Shown here piece by piece: positions 1 to 7,802 of a DNA stretch of 37,896 bases (position 1 is the first letter of the stretch; the number at the start of each line of letters is the position of its first letter). Where the stretch lies: assembly GCF_022436705.1 (NCBI RefSeq), contig NZ_JAKUHT010000016.1:1-37896 (forward strand). The letters run 5' to 3'. A program made the translations under genes and the position numbers. A model generated the notes under the pieces. That model saw nothing but the letters and a program-made list of their open reading frames with translations, was not told the origin of the DNA and did no database searches. This DNA is from Nocardioides sp. CFH 31398 (GTDB lineage: Bacteria; Actinomycetota; Actinomycetes; Propionibacteriales; Nocardioidaceae).

Positions 1-33
1 GTGGATCGCTGTCTCTCAGCGACAGCGATCCAC
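1..33. repeat. Hairpin upstream of the DUF559-like gene
   Basis: A perfect 13-bp inverted repeat, GTGGATCGCTGTC at 1-13 and its complement at 21-33, separated by a 7-nt loop. The right side continues as TCCGG, and the left arm probably extends beyond the window edge. The same design recurs at 1057-1097 with one base pair changed on both arms. It lies immediately before the start codon of the next gene, so it could be an operator, an mRNA structure or an element boundary. It has no T-tract. Confidence 0.8.
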
Positions 34-37
34 TCCG

Positions 38-1042
38 GTGACGGCCTGTGGAGAGCCGGTGGCGGCGGCTGGCCGGGGAGGCGACCCTGCGTGGGTGCCC
101 CGTCTGCCCGCTGCCGTCGCTGCGCTCGCCGCGGGACAGGACGGCGTGGTGTCGCGGCGGCAGCTGCTGGCGGAGGGACGCACAGAGTCTGAGCTGCGCT
201 GCTGGCTCCGGCACCGGCTGCTGGTTCCCGTGCACCCCGGCGTGTACGTCGACCACACCGGCGCCCTCACCTGGCGCCAACGCGCCTGGGCGGCCGTCCT
301 CCACGCGTGGCCCTCCGTGCTCGCAGGGCCCTCGGCGATCCGGGCGGTGGTGCCACGGTCCCGTCAGGTCCCGGAGGCAGGGCCGATCCACGTGGCGGTC
401 CGGCACGGCCGCAAGGTCGACGAGCCCGAGGGCGTGCGGGTCGTCCAGGCACGTGACCTGGACGAACGCGCGCAGTGGCTGCTCTCACCGCCGCGCCAGC
501 GCCTCGAGGAGGCAGTGCTGGACGTCGCCGGTGACGCCGAGGACGACGCCGCAGCCTTCGCGCTGCTCGCAGAGGTCGTGTCGTCGAGACGAACCACGCC
601 CGCGCGGATCACGGCTGCGATGGCCCGGAGGCGCAGGCAGCGTCGCCGTACCTTCCTCGCGTCGGTGCTCGGTGACCTCGAACAAGGCGCGTGCTCGGTC
701 CTGGAACGTGCCTACCTCCTCGACGTCGAGCGCGCCCACGGCCTCCCACGCGCCCACCGACAGGTGCGCGCGTCGGCGCGCGGGACGGTCTTCCGGGACG
801 TCCTCTACAGGGCATTCGGTGTCGTCGTCGAGCTCGACGGCCGCGCCGACCACACCCATCTCCAGGACCGGGACCGCGACCTGGACCGCGACCTCGATGC
901 CGCAGTCGACGGACTCGTCACCGCCCGCCTGGGTCACGGTCAGGTGCTGGGCCGCGCCTGCCTGACGGCCGTGCGCATCGGGCGTCTCCTGCAGACGCAC
1001 GGCTGGACCGGCTCGCCACACCCGTGCCCGCGTTGCCCGTGA
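38..1042 (+). CDS. AbiEi-like / DUF559-type protein (hypothetical)
   Basis: Predicted 334-residue cytoplasmic protein. The N-terminal part (about residues 25-75: VVSRRQLL, then a basic WLRHRLLVPVHPGVY stretch) looks like the winged-helix region of AbiEi-family proteins. The C-terminal part (about 255-325) has VVELDGR with E265 and D267, followed by a D/R-rich helix, which resembles the Vsr/PD-(D/E)XK-related DUF559 fold. Such proteins are common in actinobacteria and usually lack a proven function. GTG at 38 follows the hairpin at 1-33 directly and no good ribosome-binding site is visible; GTG at 59 is an alternative start. No toxin partner is encoded beside it. The protein ends with CPRCP. 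The family call is reasonable; nuclease activity is inference. Confidence 0.75.
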   Translation: MTACGEPVAAAGRGGDPAWVPRLPAAVAALAAGQDGVVSRRQLLAEGRTESELRCWLRHRLLVPVHPGVYVDHTGALTWRQRAWAAVLHAWPSVLAGPSAIRAVVPRSRQVPEAGPIHVAVRHGRKVDEPEGVRVVQARDLDERAQWLLSPPRQRLEEAVLDVAGDAEDDAAAFALLAEVVSSRRTTPARITAAMARRRRQRRRTFLASVLGDLEQGACSVLERAYLLDVERAHGLPRAHRQVRASARGTVFRDVLYRAFGVVVELDGRADHTHLQDRDRDLDRDLDAAVDGLVTARLGHGQVLGRACLTAVRIGRLLQTHGWTGSPHPCPRCP

Positions 1043-1056
1043 GGTCCCGGGACGAC

Positions 1057-1097
1057 CGGAGTGGATCACTGTCGCTGGCGGACAGTGATCCACTCCG
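1057..1097. repeat. Hairpin downstream of the DUF559-like gene
   Basis: A perfect 17-bp stem: CGGAGTGGATCACTGTC at 1057-1073 and its complement at 1081-1097, with a 7-nt loop GCTGGCG. It sits between the convergent stops at 1042 and 1111, so it could act as a bidirectional terminator, although there is no T-tract. It matches the hairpin at 1-33 except for one base pair (G-C there, A-T here), changed on both arms so that pairing is kept. Confidence 0.85.
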
Positions 1098-1110
1098 ATC
1101 CGGTGCCGGC

Positions 1111-1929
1111 TCAGCCCACCGGCTGCTGCAGCTCCACGACCCAGCGCGTGCCGCCGGGCTCGTACGGCGTGGAGTGGTAGACCTCGCGGCACGTGCCGGA
1201 CGGCGTGAGGCCGCGGTGCTCGACCTCCGTGACGAGCGCCTGCCAGGCGGCGGCGATGCCCGAGAGGTCACCGGCGTCGTACGTCGTGGCGAGGGCGCGG
1301 TCGACCGCCGTCAGCTCGACCTGCTCGAGGCCGTCGACGGGGGCGTCGACCTGCTCGGCCGCCGCGGCGCGGAGGCCGTCGCCGTCCGGCCCGGACTCGA
1401 CGGTGTAGTGCGCGACCCCGGGGCCGTTCCGGGTGGCGCCGGCCGCCTCGAGGGCGTGGCCGACGGCGCCGAACATCATGCCCATCTCGGCCTCGATGGC
1501 GGCCATGTCCGTGACGTGCACGGAGCGCTGGACGAGGCGCAGGGCGGGCAGGGAGGTCTCGGTGAACTGCAGGGTGGTGCTCATGGCGTGCTCCTTCGTG
1601 ACGGTGGAGAGTCGCGCCTCGACGTGCGCGAGGCGACCGCGGTCCGTCGCGATCTGGGTGCGCAGCTCGTCCCGCCGCTGCCGCAGCAGGTCGACCACCC
1701 GCTCGCCCGAGGCGTCGGCCTCGAGCAGCTCGGCCACCTGCTCCAGCCCGAACCCCAGGTCCTTCAGCGCGACCAGCCGGTTGGCGCGGTCGAGCTGGGT
1801 GGCGGAGTAGGAGCGGTAGCCGGTGTGGGGGTCGACCCGGTGCGGTCGCAGCAGTCCGAGCTGGTCGTAGTGCCGCAGCATCCTCACGGACACCCCGGCC
1901 AGCCGGGCGAACTCTCCAATGCTCAACAT
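1111..1929 (-). CDS. MerR-family regulator with GyrI-like ligand-binding domain
   Basis: A 272-residue regulator of the BmrR/TipA type. Residues 1-70 form the MerR DNA-binding domain (MLSIGEFARLAGVSVRMLRH, then YDQLGLL and GYRSYS), followed by the dimerisation helix (about 75-110). The C-terminal part from about residue 118 resembles the GyrI-like small-molecule domain, which in this family binds bulky, often cationic drugs. ATG at 1929 gives the canonical MerR N-terminus; longer in-frame extensions are not protein-like. It is divergent from two antibiotic-kinase-like genes 66 bp away, which suggests that it controls them, itself, or both. Confidence 0.9.
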   Translation of the reverse strand: MLSIGEFARLAGVSVRMLRHYDQLGLLRPHRVDPHTGYRSYSATQLDRANRLVALKDLGFGLEQVAELLEADASGERVVDLLRQRRDELRTQIATDRGRLAHVEARLSTVTKEHAMSTTLQFTETSLPALRLVQRSVHVTDMAAIEAEMGMMFGAVGHALEAAGATRNGPGVAHYTVESGPDGDGLRAAAAEQVDAPVDGLEQVELTAVDRALATTYDAGDLSGIAAAWQALVTEVEHRGLTPSGTCREVYHSTPYEPGGTRWVVELQQPVG

Positions 1930-1950
1930 GACGAACCCCACGAGACCGTC

Positions 1951-1977
1951 TGACACCGTGTGAGGGTCAAGCATCGC
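1951..1977. promoter_or_regulatory. Candidate MerR operator/promoter
   Basis: The region between the divergent MerR gene and kinase genes contains TGACACCGTGTGAGGGTCA (1951-1969), with outer TGAC/GTCA arms and a central ACAC/GTGT dyad. On the minus strand a TTGACC -35-like hexamer lies about 19 nt before TCTCGT. A long 19-nt spacer containing a dyad is typical of MerR-controlled promoters. The -10 match is poor, so this is tentative. Confidence 0.35.
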
Positions 1978-1995
1978 GGACGGGAGGAGCGTGGC

Positions 1996-2850
1996 GTGCC
2001 CGAGCCCGACCTCGCCCCCGCCGTCGCCTGGGCGGAGCGGCACCTCGGTGCCGTCCGCGACGTCCGGCGGCTCGAGGGCGGCTGGACCTCGACCATGCTG
2101 CAGCTGACCCCCGCCGACGGACCGGACGCGGTGCTCCGGTTGATGACCGAGGAGCCGTGGCGCACCCACGGGCCCGGGCTCGTGACCCGCGAGGCGGCGG
2201 TGCAGACGATGCTCGCCGGCGGCGACCTCCCCGCCCCCCGCTCCCTCGCCCTCGACGCCGAGGGCGGAGGGTGCGGGAACCCCGCCCACCTCATGACCCA
2301 CCTGCCCGGCACGGTGCAGCCCGTCGGGGCGGACCCGGTGGCGCTGGCCGCGTTGCTCGCGCGCGTCCACGCCGTCCGCCCGACCATCGAGGTGCGGACC
2401 TACCAGTCGTGGGCCTGGGAGGAGAAGTACGTCGTCCGCGACTGGTGCCGTGACCCGGGGCTCTGGGAGGCGGCGTTCGACCTGCTGCGCACCCCGCCGC
2501 CGGCGTACGAGCCGACGTTCCTGCACCGCGACTTCCAGCCCCGCAACGTGCTGTGGGACGGAGGCAGGGTGACCGGGCTCGTCGACTGGGTGGAGACGTC
2601 GACCGGCCCGGCGTGGCTCGACGTGGCCCACGGCGCCACCAACCTCGCCGTGCACGCCGGACCGGGGGCGGCGGAGGCGTTCTCGGCGTCGTACGTCGAC
2701 GTGACCGGCGCCGAGCCGCAGCCCTACTACGACGTGATGGACGTCGTCGGCTTCCTCCCGCCGCCCGGTCGCGCGATCTTCCTGCCCGAGCCCTGGCAGC
2801 GGGAGCGCCTCGAGGACCGGCTGCGCCTGGTCATGGGGCGCCTCGGGTGA
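1996..2850 (+). CDS. APH-family phosphotransferase
   Basis: A 284-residue protein of the aminoglycoside phosphotransferase/choline kinase fold. The catalytic loop is HRDFQPRN (H177, D179, N184), and LVDWVETSTGP provides the metal-binding Asp as in other APH kinases. The N-terminal lobe has RRLEGGWTSTMLQL and VLRLM, resembling the nucleotide-binding strands. GTG at 1996 is chosen because GGGAGGAG lies about 7 nt upstream; GTG at 1960 is possible but has no such site. The end overlaps the next kinase gene by 4 nt, indicating translational coupling. The real substrate (antibiotic, amino alcohol or other) cannot be told from sequence. Confidence 0.85.
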   Translation: MPEPDLAPAVAWAERHLGAVRDVRRLEGGWTSTMLQLTPADGPDAVLRLMTEEPWRTHGPGLVTREAAVQTMLAGGDLPAPRSLALDAEGGGCGNPAHLMTHLPGTVQPVGADPVALAALLARVHAVRPTIEVRTYQSWAWEEKYVVRDWCRDPGLWEAAFDLLRTPPPAYEPTFLHRDFQPRNVLWDGGRVTGLVDWVETSTGPAWLDVAHGATNLAVHAGPGAAEAFSASYVDVTGAEPQPYYDVMDVVGFLPPPGRAIFLPEPWQRERLEDRLRLVMGRLG

Positions 2851-3773
2851 GCGTGCCGCGCCTGCAACCCCTCGTCCGTGCCCGTCTCGCGGGACTCGGA
2901 GCGGCGGGGGAGGAGTGGACGGCGGCCCTGCCGGACCTGCTCGCCGACCTCGCCGCCGCGTGGGGCCTCGAGCTCGGCCGCGGGCTGCCCGGCGGCTCCG
3001 CGTCGTACGTCGTGCGCGCGACGACCCGCGACGGCGAGGACGTCGTCGTCAAGGTCGGCCTGCCCGGCGAGACCGCGGCGATCGCGCGGGAGGCGGCCGT
3101 CCTGGGCGCCGCTGACGGTCGCGGCTACGCGCGGCTCGTCGCCCACGACGACGTCCGGTCGGCGCTGCTGGTCGAGGCGCTCGGTGAGTCCGTGGAGCGC
3201 TCGATGCTGTCGCCGCCGCGCACGCTCGACGCCCTCGCCGCCGCCCTGCTCGAGGCCTGGACGCTCGACCTCGGCGAGCCCCGCTCCGGTGCGAGCCGTG
3301 CCGACGACCTCGCGAGCCTCGTCCAGGAACTCGCCGGGAAGCACCCCGGCGCCTGCGACGACGCCGTCCTCGACGCCGCGCTCGCGACGGCGTCCCGGCT
3401 GGCCGCGACCGACGACCCCGCCGCCCGGGTGTGGGCGCACGGCGACCCGCACCCCGCCAACGCGCTGCGCCGCGGCGGGGCCGAGCGCGGTGAGTGGGTG
3501 CTCGTCGACCCCGACGGCCTGTGGGCCGACCCGGCGTACGACGCGGGGATCGCCGTGCGCGAGTGGCTCGGGCGCGTGGAGCGGTCGGACCGGCCGCGGC
3601 AGCTCATCGCCTCGTACGCCGGGCGGCTGGCCGCCGCGACCGGTCTGGACGCCGAGCGGATCGCGGCGTGGGGCTACCTCGAGCGTGTCAGCACGGGGCT
3701 GTACGTGCTCGACTTCGGCGCCGAGGTCATGGGTCGCCGCTTCCTCGACTCGGCGCGCTTACTCCTGCAGTGA
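2847..3773 (+). CDS. APH(6)/hydroxyurea-type kinase
   Basis: A 308-residue kinase-like protein, distinct from its neighbour and closer to the streptomycin 6-kinase/hydroxyurea phosphotransferase family. Evidence is the HGDPHPANAL catalytic loop (H198, D200, N205) followed by WVLVDPDGLWADPAYDAG, in which VDP supplies the metal-binding Asp. ASYVVRAT and VVVKVG fit the ATP-binding lobe. GTG at 2847 overlaps the preceding TGA as GTGA. Its 3' end overlaps the convergent hydrolase gene by 15 nt. A role in aminoglycoside inactivation is possible but unproven; many such kinases in soil actinobacteria have unknown substrates. Confidence 0.85.
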   Translation: MSVPRLQPLVRARLAGLGAAGEEWTAALPDLLADLAAAWGLELGRGLPGGSASYVVRATTRDGEDVVVKVGLPGETAAIAREAAVLGAADGRGYARLVAHDDVRSALLVEALGESVERSMLSPPRTLDALAAALLEAWTLDLGEPRSGASRADDLASLVQELAGKHPGACDDAVLDAALATASRLAATDDPAARVWAHGDPHPANALRRGGAERGEWVLVDPDGLWADPAYDAGIAVREWLGRVERSDRPRQLIASYAGRLAAATGLDAERIAAWGYLERVSTGLYVLDFGAEVMGRRFLDSARLLLQ

Positions 3774-5153
3774 GCACCCGGTGCGCAGGTCGTCGCGGCG
3801 CGGGCGCTCCACGAACCCGCCGGCCGGCGGCGTCCGGTCGTCCTCGACCCAGGCGACCATCCGGTCGAACGCCCGGGTCGCGCAGGGGAGCAGGGGCCGG
3901 AGCCGGCCGGGGTAGGTCGTGTACAGGCTGTCGACGTGGGTGCCGTCCTCGACCTCGTACGAGCGGTGCAGGCGACCCGCGCCGGCTCGTCGGACCAGCC
4001 TCTCGTAGGCCCGTCCGGCGGTGTCGGGCGGCAGCAGGGTGTCGAGGGTGCCGTGGACGGTGAGCAGCGGCCGCTTGATCTCCCCGGTCAGCTGCACCGA
4101 CCGCACGGCGTCCCTCACGGCCCGCGGCCGCTCGGCGTAGTCGTAGTCGGCGTCGCAGCCCGGCGTCCCGGCCTGGCAGAAGGGAACGCCCGCCTCCAGG
4201 TCGCCGTCGTACGACGGGTCGAGCTCCTCGCGGTAGATCCGCTGGGTGAGGTCCCAGTAGACGCCGTAGTGGTACTCCCAGAGGAACTGCGAGCCCGGCT
4301 CGAAGCCGGCGCGGAGCATACGGCGCTCGGCGCGATCCCCGGCCTCGCCGCCCGCGGCGTACGTCGGGTACTCCCGCAGGGCGGTCGGCAGGTAGGTCAG
4401 CAGGTTCGGTCCGGCGGCACGGAAGAGCGAGCCCTCCCAGTCGAGCCCGCCGTCGTAGAGGCCGGGACGGTTCTCGAGCTGCCACCGCACGAGGTAGCCG
4501 CCGTTGGAGATGCCCGCCATGTAGGTGTGGGCCGGCGGGCGGCCGTACCGCTGCTCGACGGCGACCTTCGCGGCGCGGGCGAGCTGGGTGACGCGGCGGT
4601 GCCACTCGCGGATCGAGCCACCCGGCTGCGAGCCGTCGTCGTAGAACGCGGTGCCGGTGTTGCCCTTGTCGGTGGAGGCGAAGGCGAAGCCGCGCGCGAG
4701 GACGCGGTCGCCGATCACGAAGTCGTTGGCGTACTGCCGCCGCACGCCGGGTGCCCCGGAGACGACGAGGCCGCCGTTCCAGTCGTCGGGCACCCGCAGC
4801 ACGAACTGCGAGTCGTGGTTCCACCCGTTGTTGGTGTTGGTCGCCGAGCCGTCGGGGAAGTAGCCGTCGACCTGGATCCCCGGCACGCCGCTGGGGTTGG
4901 GGGTGCCGCTGGCGTGGAGGCCCTCCCAGTCGGAGGTGTTGGTGTGGCCCGAGAGCGAGGTCCCGGCCGTGGTCAAGTCGTCGAGGCAGGCCGTCTCCTG
5001 CACCTCGGCGCCGGGGACGTCGATCCGCCCCTCCCGCGCGCAGTGGCGGTCGGGCGCGGCCGCCGTGGCGGGGGCTGCCTCGGCGGGAGCCGTGAGGAGC
5101 CCGGCCGTCAGGGCGGACGACGCGAGGAGCAGGAGGGTCCGAGTGGCGCGCAT
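3759..5153 (-). CDS. Secreted alpha/beta hydrolase (tannase / hydroxybutyrate-oligomer-hydrolase-like)
   Basis: A 464-residue protein with a clear Sec signal peptide: MRATRTLLLL, a hydrophobic core, and a probable cleavage near AEA-AP at about residue 27. The nucleophile elbow is GISNGG (S216). HGTLDTLLPP and DGTHVDSL probably supply the acidic residue and histidine of the triad. Several Cys residues (38, 56 and later pairs) suggest disulfides in the exported protein. It resembles secreted esterases annotated as tannase/feruloyl esterase or 3-hydroxybutyrate oligomer hydrolase, but it is shorter than the latter. The exact ester substrate is unknown. Confidence 0.8.
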   Translation of the reverse strand: MRATRTLLLLASSALTAGLLTAPAEAAPATAAAPDRHCAREGRIDVPGAEVQETACLDDLTTAGTSLSGHTNTSDWEGLHASGTPNPSGVPGIQVDGYFPDGSATNTNNGWNHDSQFVLRVPDDWNGGLVVSGAPGVRRQYANDFVIGDRVLARGFAFASTDKGNTGTAFYDDGSQPGGSIREWHRRVTQLARAAKVAVEQRYGRPPAHTYMAGISNGGYLVRWQLENRPGLYDGGLDWEGSLFRAAGPNLLTYLPTALREYPTYAAGGEAGDRAERRMLRAGFEPGSQFLWEYHYGVYWDLTQRIYREELDPSYDGDLEAGVPFCQAGTPGCDADYDYAERPRAVRDAVRSVQLTGEIKRPLLTVHGTLDTLLPPDTAGRAYERLVRRAGAGRLHRSYEVEDGTHVDSLYTTYPGRLRPLLPCATRAFDRMVAWVEDDRTPPAGGFVERPRRDDLRTGCSLQE

Positions 5154-5229
5154 GGCCAGCAGCCTGCGTGGCGACCGTCACTCCCGGCAATGGTGCGGGC
5201 GCACACCGTCGCGGCCACCGGGTGTGTCC

Positions 5230-5421
5230 TCAGCCCTCCAGCGTCAGCGCCCCGGTGGGGCAGGCGTCGCACGCCTCGGCGATCTCGGCCCGCCGGGACT
5301 CGTCCGGGCTCTCGTCGAGCACGTGCAGCCACCCGTCGTCACCGATGGAGAACACGTCGGGGGCGACCGACTCGCACATGCCGGTGGACGCGCAGCGGTC
5401 CTCGTCGAACCTGATCCTCAT
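5230..5421 (-). CDS. Short-chain 3Fe-4S ferredoxin
   Basis: A 63-residue ferredoxin. Cys10 and Cys16 lie in CASTGMC, and Cys54 in CDACPTGAL; Thr13 replaces the Cys that would make a 4Fe-4S cluster, so a single 3Fe-4S cluster is expected, as in actinobacterial P450 partner ferredoxins. Cys51 is an additional non-standard Cys. ATG at 5421 has a strong GAGGAGG site upstream. It lies 16 bp downstream of the P450 gene on the same strand, so the two are almost certainly co-transcribed and this protein passes electrons to the P450. No ferredoxin reductase is in the window. Confidence 0.93.
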   Translation of the reverse strand: MRIRFDEDRCASTGMCESVAPDVFSIGDDGWLHVLDESPDESRRAEIAEACDACPTGALTLEG

Positions 5422-5437
5422 CCGTGGGCCTCCTCGG

Positions 5438-6721
5438 TCAGGGCGTGGTCTCGGGAGTGAAGCACACGGGCAGGGACAGCACGGCGTGGAAGAAGTTGCC
5501 GCTGCCGTACGTCGGCTCGCCGTCGGCCCGGACGTCCGGCAGGCGGGTGAGCAGCTCGCGCAGGATCGAGGCGAGCTGTCGGCGGGCCAGCTGGATGCCC
5601 AGGCAGTGGTGGACGCCGCCGCCGCCGAACGCCAGGTGCTTGTTGGGGTGCCGGGACAGGTCGAGCCGCTCGGGGTGGTCGAAGGCGGCGGCGTCGAAGT
5701 TCGCGGACGAGTAGAACAGGACCACCTTGTCGCCGGCCGTGACCTGCCGGCCGCCCAGCTCGCAGTCGCGGGTCGCCGTCCGCCGGAACGTCATGATCGG
5801 GGTCGACCACCGCACGAGCTCCTCGACGGCGACCGGCAGCCGGGCGTCGAGGTCCTCCAGGAGCCAGGCGCGCTGGTCCGGGTTCTCGGTGAGCGCGAGG
5901 ATCGCGTGGCTGATGGACTGTCGGGTGGTGTCGTTGCCGGCGACCATCAGCAGGCCGAAGAACGACACGATCTCGGCGTCGGTGAGGGCCTCGCCGTCGA
6001 CCTCCGCGGTCGCGAGGGCCGACAGGAGGTCGTCGGTCGGGGCGGTGCGACGCTCGGCGATCAGCTCCGAGGCCACCACACGCATCGCCTCGGCCGCCTC
6101 GAGCAGGCGCAGCAGCGGGTCGGCGCCGGCGAGGAGGCGCTCGTCGCGCCAGCCGCCGGCGAACTGCGCCTCGTGCGCGACCGTGCGGCGGTGCTCCGGC
6201 GGCACCCCGACCATGTCGCAGATGTTGTGCATCGGGATGGGTGCCGACACCTCGGGCACCAGGTCGACCGCGCCCCGGCTCGCGATCGCGTCGACGACGG
6301 CGCGCGAGTTGGCGTCGATCCGCTCGGTGATGCGCGCCATCTGGCGCGGCGTGAACGCCGCGGTCAGCAGCTTGCGGACCCGGGTGTGGCGGGGCGGGTC
6401 CATGGCGATGAAACCCTGCCCCGCCTCCAGGACGTCGGCGGGCAGGGACTCGAAGACGATGCCCTCCCCGGAGCAGAAGTCCTCGTGGCGCCGGGTCACC
6501 TCGACGACGTGGTCGTAGCGGGTGACCGCCCAGAAGCCCTGGTCGTTCGGGTCCGTGAACAGGCCGTTCTCGACCGGGCGGTGCCAGGAGACGGGGCGCT
6601 CCGCGCGCAACGTGGCGAAGGTCCGCTCGCGCTCCGCCGCGGTCGAGGACCAGAACGCCTCGGACGACAGGTCGGCCGGGTCGTAAGGACGGTCGTCGCG
6701 GTCGAGCGCGGTGGCGGTCAT
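5438..6721 (-). CDS. Cytochrome P450 (CYP124/125/142-like)
   Basis: A 427-residue soluble bacterial P450. The I-helix oxygen-binding motif is AGNDTT (261-266), the K-helix ExxR is E301-L-V-R304, and the heme loop is FGGGGVHHCLG with Cys373 as thiolate ligand. The AGNDTTR and GGGGVHHCLG wording resembles the CYP124/125/142 group, which oxidises methyl-branched lipids and steroid side chains, so a terpenoid, sterol or branched fatty acid substrate is a fair guess. ATG at 6721 starts the P450-like sequence; the longer frame overlaps the TetR promoter. It is divergent from the TetR gene and followed by its ferredoxin gene. Confidence 0.93.
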   Translation of the reverse strand: MTATALDRDDRPYDPADLSSEAFWSSTAAERERTFATLRAERPVSWHRPVENGLFTDPNDQGFWAVTRYDHVVEVTRRHEDFCSGEGIVFESLPADVLEAGQGFIAMDPPRHTRVRKLLTAAFTPRQMARITERIDANSRAVVDAIASRGAVDLVPEVSAPIPMHNICDMVGVPPEHRRTVAHEAQFAGGWRDERLLAGADPLLRLLEAAEAMRVVASELIAERRTAPTDDLLSALATAEVDGEALTDAEIVSFFGLLMVAGNDTTRQSISHAILALTENPDQRAWLLEDLDARLPVAVEELVRWSTPIMTFRRTATRDCELGGRQVTAGDKVVLFYSSANFDAAAFDHPERLDLSRHPNKHLAFGGGGVHHCLGIQLARRQLASILRELLTRLPDVRADGEPTYGSGNFFHAVLSLPVCFTPETTP

Positions 6722-6733
6722 GACGCGACGCTC

Positions 6734-6767
6734 TGACAAAAGTGCAAAAATGTCAAGAAAGTTGACG
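6734..6767. promoter_or_regulatory. Operator-like inverted repeats between P450 and TetR genes
   Basis: This short A/T-rich island in otherwise GC-rich DNA holds GTCAAGAAAGTTGAC (6752-6766), a 5-5-5 perfect inverted repeat, and an overlapping TGACA-N12-TGTCA pair (6734-6738 and 6751-6755). The minus strand reads TTGACA at 6756-6751, a good -35 for the P450 gene. The position between divergent TetR and P450 starts makes it the likely TetR binding site, repressing both directions. It does not match the KstR consensus. Confidence 0.55.
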
Positions 6768-6806
6768 GGTGAATCGCTGGGGTTCCTCGTGTCAGTGTTG
6801 GACCCC

Positions 6807-7403
6807 ATGAGTGACAACGGACGGATCGGTGCGTCCGACACCCGGCGGGCCATGCGTGACCTCGCCCTGGACGCCGCCCGCGCACGGGTGCTGGACCGCG
6901 GGTGGGGTGCGGTGCGCATGGGCGAGGTGGCGTCGGAGATCGGCACGAGCCGACAGACGCTGCACGCGGAGTTCGGGACGAAGGACGACCTCGGTCAGGC
7001 GCTGATCCTGCGCGAGACGGAGGACTTCTTCGAGGCCGTCTCCGCGCGCCTCGAGTCGCACCCGAGCACCGACGTCGGCGAGGCCGTCGCCTCCGCGGCC
7101 GAGCTCGCGCTGACGATGGTCTCGGTGAACCCGCTGCTGCAGTCCGTGCTCGGCGGCAGGAACGAGGACCACGGGCTGCTCCCGCTGGTCACCAGCCGCG
7201 GCGAGCCGCTCGTCGTCCACGGCATCGAGCTCTTCGGCGACTGGTTGCGCCGCAAGGGCCCTGACCTCGAGCCGCGGGTGGCGGAGGTGGTCGTCGAGAG
7301 CACCGTGCGGCTCCTGATCAGCCACGCGGTCTCGCCACTGCACGACGTCCCCCGGGCGTCGGCGGACCTGGCCATGCTGGTCAGGCTGGCCGCGGCGTCC
7401 TGA
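6807..7403 (+). CDS. TetR/AcrR-family regulator
   Basis: A 198-residue regulator. The N-terminal HTH is visible as RGWGAVRMGEVASEIGTSRQ followed by TLHAEFGTKDDL (about residues 30-63), the standard TetR recognition helix and Y/F-x-x-F-x-x-K-x-x-L pattern. The C-terminal helical part would bind ligand and dimerise. ATG at 6807 gives the normal N-terminal length; the longer frame runs through the operator region. Divergent from the P450-ferredoxin operon with an 85-bp shared promoter region, it probably represses that operon and is released by the P450 substrate or a related lipid. Confidence 0.88.
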   Translation: MSDNGRIGASDTRRAMRDLALDAARARVLDRGWGAVRMGEVASEIGTSRQTLHAEFGTKDDLGQALILRETEDFFEAVSARLESHPSTDVGEAVASAAELALTMVSVNPLLQSVLGGRNEDHGLLPLVTSRGEPLVVHGIELFGDWLRRKGPDLEPRVAEVVVESTVRLLISHAVSPLHDVPRASADLAMLVRLAAAS

Positions 7404-7415
7404 CCTCGCGCGCCG

Positions 7416-7802
7416 CTACCGGGTCCGCCGGATCCGGATCGCGCCCTTCGCCGTGCTCGGGTCGACGACGGACCCCTTCTGGGTGATCTCGACCTCGCCC
7501 GCGGCCACGAGCCGGCGGGCGGCGCGGCGGGCGGGCTCCATGAGGTCGCGCCACCCCTCGTCGGTGGCGTCGCCGTCGTGCACCGCCCGGGCGGCGTCGG
7601 ACGGGCAGATCGTGGCGCCGCCCCTCCGCTTCTCGAGCAGCTCGAGGATGGTCCGCTCGAGCGCCTCGTCGGTCGCGGTCACGCCGTGCCTGCGGCAGGC
7701 CGCGGAGCAGTAGCGGACGTCCTCCCAGTCGCGCTCCCACTTCTTGCGCCACTCGATGCGCCGTCCGCAGGAGGCGCAGGTCTTGTCCGGCGGGGTGCTC
7801 AC
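7416..7802 (-). CDS. DUF2256/DUF3253 zinc-ribbon protein
   Basis: A 128-residue protein made of two small domains. Residues 1-45 carry a four-Cys zinc ribbon, [25 protein letters not shown], typical of DUF2256. Residues 46-128 match the DUF3253 winged-helix-like pattern ([21 protein letters not shown], then [24 protein letters not shown]). GTG at 7802 overlaps the stop of the upstream methyltransferase as GTGA, so the pair is translationally coupled. DUF2256 and DUF3253 are often fused in actinobacteria; function is unknown, with nucleic acid binding a plausible guess. Confidence 0.85.
   Translation of the reverse strand: MSTPPDKTCASCGRRIEWRKKWERDWEDVRYCSAACRRHGVTATDEALERTILELLEKRRGGATICPSDAARAVHDGDATDEGWRDLMEPARRAARRLVAAGEVEITQKGSVVDPSTAKGAIRIRRTR

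Noticed and set aside
38..1042. Complete AbiE toxin-antitoxin pair
   Set aside because: No AbiEii-type nucleotidyltransferase gene lies beside it; only the antitoxin-like N-terminus is recognisable.
1930..2655. N-terminal extension of the MerR gene
   Set aside because: The extension runs antisense to the APH kinase; the MerR fold starts exactly at MLSIGEF (ATG 1929).
6734..6767. KstR (cholesterol regulon) operator
   Set aside because: The dyad is GTCAA-N5-TTGAC and does not fit TnnAACnnGTTnnA.
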